Source of the DNA: JACQNR01 sp964533045
GTDB taxonomy: Bacteria; Acidobacteriota; Terriglobia; UBA7540
Reading direction: 5' to 3'
Length of the DNA: 10,509 nt
NCBI GenBank assembly: GCA_964533045.1
Contig: CAZHKT010000132.1
Location: forward strand, 1 to 10,509
Position numbers and translations under genes: made by a program. Shown piece after piece: positions 6,859-10,509 of this stretch. Below the pieces are notes generated by a model. The model saw only the letters and a program-made list of their open reading frames with translations. It ran no database searches and was not told the DNA's origin. Every line of letters begins with the position of its first letter. Position 1 is the stretch's first letter.

Positions 6859-7578
6859 TTACGGATTCTTGATGGCGGGCTTGGCCGCAGGTTTCGCGGC
6901 GGGTCTTGCGGGCGGGGCCTCACCCACGATCACCGCGCTCCGGATCACATCGAGCCGCGGAAACTCCCGGTCCAAATAAGCGTGACCCTCATTGGTGATG
7001 CGTCCCTGATCCGGCGCCTGGCCGTATTCGGCGTTGATTTGGTCAACCAGTTCCATTCCTTCGACCACCCTGCCGAAAGGCGCGAAGCCCTGGGCATCGA
7101 GTCCTGCGTTGTCGCCATAGTTGATGAAGATCTGGGTGGTGCGTGAATTGGGTCCGGAGGTGGCAAAGGTGACGTAGCCGCGCCGGTTGCTTTGCGCGAC
7201 GGGATCATCGGGAATGCGCGCCTGATACCACGCGCGTGCCACGGCCGGGTTCGCCGGAATGCCGAACTGCACCACGAATCCGGGCACCACACGGAAGAAC
7301 GCCGCGTTGTTATAAAAGCCGTTTCGCACCAGATTATAGAATCGGTCGGCGCCGAGCGGTGCCCAGGCGCGCGTCACCTCGATGACGAACTCGCCCCGGG
7401 TCGTGGTGAATTTCGCTCTGTAAACGGCCGGCGCCTGTGCCTTGAGCGTAGCCGGATTGAGCAGATGGGGCCGCGGCGCTGCGGTTCGGTTGGCCGCCGG
7501 CTTGGGGGTCGGCACCTGCCCCACCAGGCGCGTCGCGCTTGCCAGCATGAGAAGTAGGATTCCCAGTTTCTTTGTCAT
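6859..7578 (-). CDS. Secreted divergent cyclophilin-type prolyl isomerase
   Basis: A 239-residue cyclophilin-like protein with an N-terminal Sec signal: MTKK, a hydrophobic stretch at about 5-18, then probable cleavage near VGQ at 19-21. There is no lipobox Cys. The fold spans about 54-217. Arg96 with Phe101 and Gln104 in FRVVPGFVVQFG keep the catalytic core, and Gln149 and Phe151 are also kept. The usual His before the catalytic Arg is Phe95, and the Trp of cytoplasmic cyclophilins is missing, so substrate range or activity may differ. The C-terminus is a Pro/Ala/Lys tail (AAKPAAKPA). It probably folds envelope proteins. The ATG at 7578 lies 8 nt after the dipeptidase stop codon, and its Shine-Dalgarno overlaps that stop, which implies translational coupling. 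A GTG at 7590 is possible but lacks a site. Confidence 0.88.
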   Translation of the reverse strand: MTKKLGILLLMLASATRLVGQVPTPKPAANRTAAPRPHLLNPATLKAQAPAVYRAKFTTTRGEFVIEVTRAWAPLGADRFYNLVRNGFYNNAAFFRVVPGFVVQFGIPANPAVARAWYQARIPDDPVAQSNRRGYVTFATSGPNSRTTQIFINYGDNAGLDAQGFAPFGRVVEGMELVDQINAEYGQAPDQGRITNEGHAYLDREFPRLDVIRSAVIVGEAPPARPAAKPAAKPAIKNP

Positions 7579-7586
7579 GGAGAACC

Positions 7587-8816
<1,230 letters not shown>

Positions 8817-8824
8817 GCCCTGCG

Positions 8825-8854
8825 ATTATCCCGGCCTGCGCGAGATCTTGTCAA
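8825..8854 (-). promoter_or_regulatory. Sigma-70-type promoter of the dipeptidase unit
   Basis: On the minus strand a perfect TTGACA (8854-8849) is followed after 18 bp by GATAAT (8830-8825), 5 of 6 matches to TATAAT. Transcription should start near 8818, 1-3 nt from the TTG start at 8816. The -35 lies only 10 bp from the -35 of the divergent GAF gene promoter. Confidence 0.65.
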
Positions 8855-8864
8855 GCGATGCGGT

Positions 8865-8893
8865 TTGCCTGACCCGTGCCGTTTCTGTATAAT
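8865..8893 (+). promoter_or_regulatory. Sigma-70-type promoter of the GAF gene
   Basis: TTGCCT at 8865-8870 (4 of 6 matches to TTGACA), a 17-bp spacer and a perfect TATAAT at 8888-8893. The predicted start, near 8900, leaves a leader of about 29 nt with a strong GGAGG at 8917-8921. The two -35 hexamers of this divergent pair face away from each other with 10 bp between them. Confidence 0.65.
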
Positions 8894-8928
8894 CCGCGTT
8901 ACCGAATAGTCCGGGGGGAGGGCAGGGG

Positions 8929-9507
8929 ATGCCGGATATAGATCTCAGTCTGACGGTCGCAAAGCTGGTGGAAGAAATGCGGAAGGTGGGAGGCTTTCCT
9001 GCCGACGACGCCTTAAAGAAGCTGGCCGTGCAGTTGGGGAATGCCTTTGGGGCGCGCAAAGATGAGGTGGCCATCCTGCGGGTATCTCCCGACGGCAAGG
9101 CGCTGCGCTTCCTGTATCCGGTCAAGCTTCAGAAGGTCGGAGAAATTCCTCTGACCACCGCGCACTCGCTTGCCACTAAGACGATCCGCGACCGGCGCGG
9201 CGAAATCGTCAACAACTTCTCCGTTTACAAGCATCCGACGGTTTTCGAATCCGTGGATCTCTCGGCGGAAGAAAAGGCCAACCCCATCCAGAAAATCATG
9301 AGCGTGCCGATGGTGGCGGAAGGAAAAGTCATGGGCGTGATTCAAATCAGCCGAAAGGGTCATCCCGGCGACCAGATCGGCCCGGACTTCACGCCCAAGG
9401 ACGTTACGGAACTGGCTGCGGTTGGCAGCATTCTGGGCAAGTATTGCGCGGAAATCCCCTTCGAGCCTCCCAAGCCGACCAAGCAGCCCGTGGCGCCCAA
9501 AGCCTAA
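8929..9507 (+). CDS. Stand-alone GAF-domain protein
   Basis: A 192-residue protein that is mostly one GAF domain, a fold that binds small ligands or mediates protein contacts in signalling. Residues about 1-20 form a helix, and about 24-172 follow the GAF pattern: a helix (ALKKLAVQLGNAFGA), a strand with DEVAILRVSPDG, then KIMSVPMVAEGKVMGVIQISRKG and a closing helix (DVTELAAVGSILGKY). There is no kinase, cyclase, GGDEF or DNA-binding part, and no Cys set for a haem or Fe-S cluster. The tail is rich in Pro and Lys (PKPTKQPVAPKA). No membrane segment or signal is present, so it is likely cytoplasmic. ATG 8929 follows GGAGG by 7 nt and a good promoter. The ligand and partner are unknown; it is divergent from the dipeptidase and convergent with ino1. 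Confidence 0.85.
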   Translation: MPDIDLSLTVAKLVEEMRKVGGFPADDALKKLAVQLGNAFGARKDEVAILRVSPDGKALRFLYPVKLQKVGEIPLTTAHSLATKTIRDRRGEIVNNFSVYKHPTVFESVDLSAEEKANPIQKIMSVPMVAEGKVMGVIQISRKGHPGDQIGPDFTPKDVTELAAVGSILGKYCAEIPFEPPKPTKQPVAPKA

Positions 9508-9575
9508 GCCAGCTTTGGAATCTGGAAGAAGATGGCTCTGCGCCCGGCCTCCGGCCACTCAGGGGGCTCTCCTAA

Positions 9576-10509
<934 letters not shown>

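Noticed and set aside
6753..6923. N-terminal extension of the cytoplasmic cyclophilin
   Set aside because: It runs through the palindromic repeat and into the end of the upstream cyclophilin gene; ATG 6752 has its own GGAG site.

Overview
The window is a GC-rich bacterial chromosome segment, with coding sequence that looks like roughly 60% G+C. It carries housekeeping metabolism on the left and a small accessory or maintenance group on the right. Several things together suggest an Acidobacteriota-like soil or sediment bacterium: consecutive acnA-icd-mdh genes, paired cyclophilins behind a secreted M19 dipeptidase, a bacterial inositol-3-phosphate synthase, and intergenic palindromes with CGCAGG/CCTGCG ends. 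That assignment is an inference from gene style, not proven by a marker gene. There is no rRNA, tRNA, CRISPR array, insertion sequence or phage gene.

Layout, left to right. Positions 1-59 probably hold the last codons of an upstream plus-strand gene. About 570 bp without a convincing gene follow, including one very weak small ORF and a candidate promoter. Then come three TCA-cycle genes on the plus strand: aconitase (631-3327), NADP-dependent isocitrate dehydrogenase (3510-4928) and malate dehydrogenase (5161-6087). A good intrinsic terminator at 3358-3378 separates acnA from icd, so they are neighbours in one pathway but probably not one simple operon. A hairpin-rich 131-bp spacer ends the plus-strand block. 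It faces a minus-strand block read right to left: a secreted M19 dipeptidase (8816-7587), a secreted divergent cyclophilin (7578-6859) and a cytoplasmic cyclophilin (6752-6219). A GAF-domain protein (8929-9507, plus) is transcribed divergently from the dipeptidase. A minus-strand inositol-3-phosphate synthase, cut by the right edge, converges on it.

Function. Aconitase makes isocitrate, isocitrate dehydrogenase makes 2-oxoglutarate plus NADPH, and malate dehydrogenase closes the cycle at oxaloacetate. The dipeptidase and the two prolyl isomerases fit envelope peptide turnover and protein folding. The GAF protein is an orphan sensor-like domain, and Ino1 starts inositol synthesis from glucose-6-phosphate.

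Nothing in the window amounts to a convincing new system. The most informative non-coding structure is the divergent promoter pair at 8825-8893: the dipeptidase promoter places the transcript start almost on its TTG start codon, which implies a leaderless message. Next are the two 26-bp palindromic units between the cyclophilin genes and the roughly 48-residue insertion in isocitrate dehydrogenase.
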